Below, piece by piece: positions 5,548-6,703 of a stretch of DNA of 6,703 bases. The DNA comes from Verrucomicrobiota bacterium. GTDB taxonomy: Bacteria; Verrucomicrobiota; Verrucomicrobiae; Limisphaerales; UBA11358. Below the pieces are notes generated by a model, which saw only the letters and a program-made list of their open reading frames with translations, did not search any database and was not told where the DNA came from. The DNA is taken from positions 1 through 6,703 of the forward strand of contig JACZKP010000015.1 of the NCBI GenBank assembly GCA_014860005.1, given 5' to 3'. The position numbers and the translations under genes are program-made. Within the stretch, counting starts at the first letter, position 1, and every line of letters begins with the position of its first letter.

Positions 5548-6179
5548 TAGCGAATGATGGTCAAACCCGTTTGATTGGTGAAAGTGAGCAAATTGGTTTG
5601 GTCCTCGTGAATCAATTGCACACTTTCCTGGTGGATTTCCGCCACCCTGACCTTCCCGATGTAGTCTCCGATAAAGTAAGTTCTGCCATTGATCACTGCA
5701 CTCGGCCGTCCTGGAAGATCTACGATGCCTTGCAGGAGCATGGGTGGAAAGGTGAATGGTTCATCGCGGGGCGCGGCGACTTGCCGGGTAACCAGTCGAG
5801 CGGCGACGGCCAGGTCTGCAGGCCGCTGAAAGTAAAGCGTAATCAGGCCCGACACCCCAGCGAGCAGCAGCAGCATCCTCCCCCAGTATTTCAAGTTTCC
5901 AAAACACGCCAGTGGATGGTCAACCTCCTGGTATTGGCCCTTTAATCCAGAGGCTGGCTTAATGTGCGATGACGAACGCTCCTGCACGTGCCCAGCCAGC
6001 CAGATTGCCATGCCAAGCATCGCCACGCCCCCGCTGGCAAGCATGCCATTCTGGCGAATGAACTCTGCTTGCGTAAAGACCACGAATTCCCCGAGCACTC
6101 CCAACGCCAGCACCCCAAGCGAAAACCCAAGGCGGGTTCTCGACGCCGCTTTCACTTGAACTTCATTGCGCATGCGCAT
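5547..6179 (-). CDS. Three-TM membrane protein with GspB/GspC-like C-terminal domain
   Basis: This is a 210-residue inner-membrane protein. Hydrophobic segments lie at about 17-36, 46-65 and 99-118, separated by a polar, charged loop (66-97). Residues about 142-200 form a small beta domain of the pattern LLQGIVDLPGRPSAVING, then GD, VRVAEI and SVQL, resembling the periplasmic domains of type II secretion proteins GspB/GspC and pilus protein PilP (an LQGI...ING...GD signature). The resemblance is by eye, so a secretion or pilus role is inference. Family members usually have one membrane segment, so the three here are unusual. ATG codons lie at 6179 and 6173; an AGGGAG site precedes them. It directly follows the remains of a tnpA gene and precedes a decayed frame, so the rest of any secretion operon is missing. 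Confidence 0.75.
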   Translation of the reverse strand: MRMRNEVQVKAASRTRLGFSLGVLALGVLGEFVVFTQAEFIRQNGMLASGGVAMLGMAIWLAGHVQERSSSHIKPASGLKGQYQEVDHPLACFGNLKYWGRMLLLLAGVSGLITLYFQRPADLAVAARLVTRQVAAPRDEPFTFPPMLLQGIVDLPGRPSAVINGRTYFIGDYIGKVRVAEIHQESVQLIHEDQTNLLTFTNQTGLTIIR

Positions 6180-6183
6180 GTTG

Positions 6184-6189
6184 CTCCCT
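6184..6189 (-). promoter_or_regulatory. Shine-Dalgarno site AGGGAG
   Basis: On the minus strand, AGGGAG lies 4 nt before the first ATG (6179) and 10 nt before the second (6173) of the three-TM protein gene, so initiation at either is possible; the two products differ by two residues. It is the only clear Shine-Dalgarno site before a gene in this window. A possible -10 box, TATACT, lies at 6251-6256 on the same strand, but I found no matching -35 box. Confidence 0.55.
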
Positions 6190-6289
6190 TTTCAATTCAC
6201 ACCCTTGGCTTCCTCCGGTTTGTCAGTGACCTCCGGCAAAGCCAAAGGCCAGTATATGCGAACCGCTCAAAGTGGCTTTGACGCCCGAA

Positions 6290-6565
6290 CAGCCTGGGCT
6301 GGTCGAGTCGTTGATCTTCCCTCTCCGGTTACTGCATGTACGACCGCACCGCAGGTTCGTTGCGGCCAGCCGGGCTCTCCCACCAACCTCGCGCCCAAAA
6401 GTGCTGCCGCACAAAGTTCCGGCCCTTGCCCTGTAGGTTTGCGCGAGGTGGATCGCACTCTGGCCTTCGATGCACCCTGGCACCCGCGACACCGCATACT
6501 TCGGTGGAATCAAGATCCATACAGGCACATAATCCGGCACCAGATGCACTTCGATGATTTTGCAA
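6290..6565 (-). pseudogene. tnpA: Ruined IS200/IS605-family TnpA (Y1 transposase), 5' end removed by the ISL3 insertion
   Basis: The minus strand reads KIIEVHLVPDYVPVW, then IPPKYAVS and QSAIHLA, then in a second frame GKGRNFVRQHFWARG, GRNEPAVRSYMQ. This follows the IS200/IS605 TnpA order (GHLMPDHVHM, IPPKYSVS, GKSAIH, KRNFxGQHFWARG, VSTVGRDE, YIRNQE). Lesions: both histidines of the HUH metal site are gone (Tyr codon 6529-6531, Pro codon 6523-6525); a one-base loss shifts the frame near 6430-6440; TAA at 6329-6331 interrupts just after the catalytic-Tyr region. Past that stop the frame still reads PEREDQRLDQ, matching the family tail. A further shift may give LALPEV...KGVN down to 6192. The N-terminal third is absent because the ISL3 terminus begins at 6566. 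It is non-functional. Confidence 0.8.
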
Positions 6566-6703
6566 GGTTCTTCGCTGTTTTCGGTGGAATTAAAATTGGG
6601 GGAAGCGGAGTTTTCCGGCGACGAAGTAGAGCATGGTGATCAGATGCGTCGTCGAACGGTAGCCGCGAGCCTTGCGTTTGGTCGCGCTGAAGACGCTGTT
6701 TAA
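6566..6703 (-). mobile_element. Right (3') end of an ISL3-like insertion sequence, right copy
   Basis: This is the inverted twin of 2-139, identical across all 138 bp. The terminus GGTTCTTCGCTG begins at 6566, directly abutting the tnpA remnant. The eight bases next to it (TTTTGCAA) do not match those next to the left copy (AGAATTGT) in either orientation, so the two termini sit at independent insertion points. Both copies have their 3' ends facing inward, with transposase reading into the window from each side. Confidence 0.85.
6590..6703 (-). CDS. ISL3-like transposase, C-terminal fragment (right copy)
   Basis: This frame enters from the right edge and encodes the same last 37 residues (ATKRKARGYRS ... 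AGKLRFPQF, then TAA) as the left copy, with no differences. The perfect identity implies recent transposition, gene conversion, or an assembly that resolved two repeat copies to one consensus. The catalytic part lies outside the window. Confidence 0.75.
   Translation of the reverse strand, partial: LNSVFSATKRKARGYRSTTHLITMLYFVAGKLRFPQF

Noticed and set aside
6166..6639. 157-codon plus-strand open frame
   Set aside because: It is antisense to the tnpA relic and runs into the ISL3 end, so it crosses an insertion boundary. It has no recognisable protein pattern.
1..6703. Terminal inverted repeats of a linear plasmid or phage genome
   Set aside because: The repeat encodes the C-terminus of an IS transposase and an ISL3-type terminus, and its boundaries fall at the IS end. 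There are no replication or phage genes between the copies.

Overview
The window looks like a fragment of a Verrucomicrobiota genome. The main evidence is the C-terminal module of two exported proteins here: a beta-rich domain with a conserved Trp and a terminal Arg-Phe-Phe (RFF) motif, a style I associate with secreted proteins of Pedosphaera/Limisphaerales-like bacteria. This is recognition from memory, not a search result. The Gram-negative signal peptides and the periplasmic-type domain of a GspB/GspC-like membrane protein agree with it.

Layout. Both window ends are copies of the same insertion-sequence end: bases 2-139 and 6566-6703 are a perfect 138-bp inverted repeat. Each copy encodes the last 37 residues of an ISL3-like transposase and then a terminal inverted repeat starting GGTTCTTCGCTG. 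Host-type DNA occupies 140-6565. From the left, on the minus strand, lie an exported M64-type zinc metallopeptidase (175-1620) and, directly upstream of it in transcription order, an exported 868-residue right-handed beta-helix protein (1617-4223). The two genes overlap by four bases (ATGA) and so form a coupled operon. A 360-bp divergent region (4224-4583) carries a likely promoter for the operon, a nested dyad and a strong hairpin. A 200-residue exported protein of unknown function follows on the plus strand (4584-5186). Next come a stretch of probable gene decay (5187-5547) and a three-TM protein with a GspB/GspC-like C-terminal domain (5547-6179), both read on the minus strand. Last is a ruined IS200/IS605 TnpA gene (6290-6565), cut at its 5' end by the right-hand ISL3 copy.

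How the genes may work together. The beta-helix protein and the peptidase are probably made from one mRNA, both are exported, both end in the same type of module, and both are almost free of lysine. The simplest reading is a surface-binding or glycan-binding stalk paired with a glycoprotein-acting peptidase. The peptidase family call is firm; the joint function is inference. The right third of the window is a mobile-element graveyard with decaying neighbours. No RNA gene, CRISPR array, phage module or replication origin was seen.
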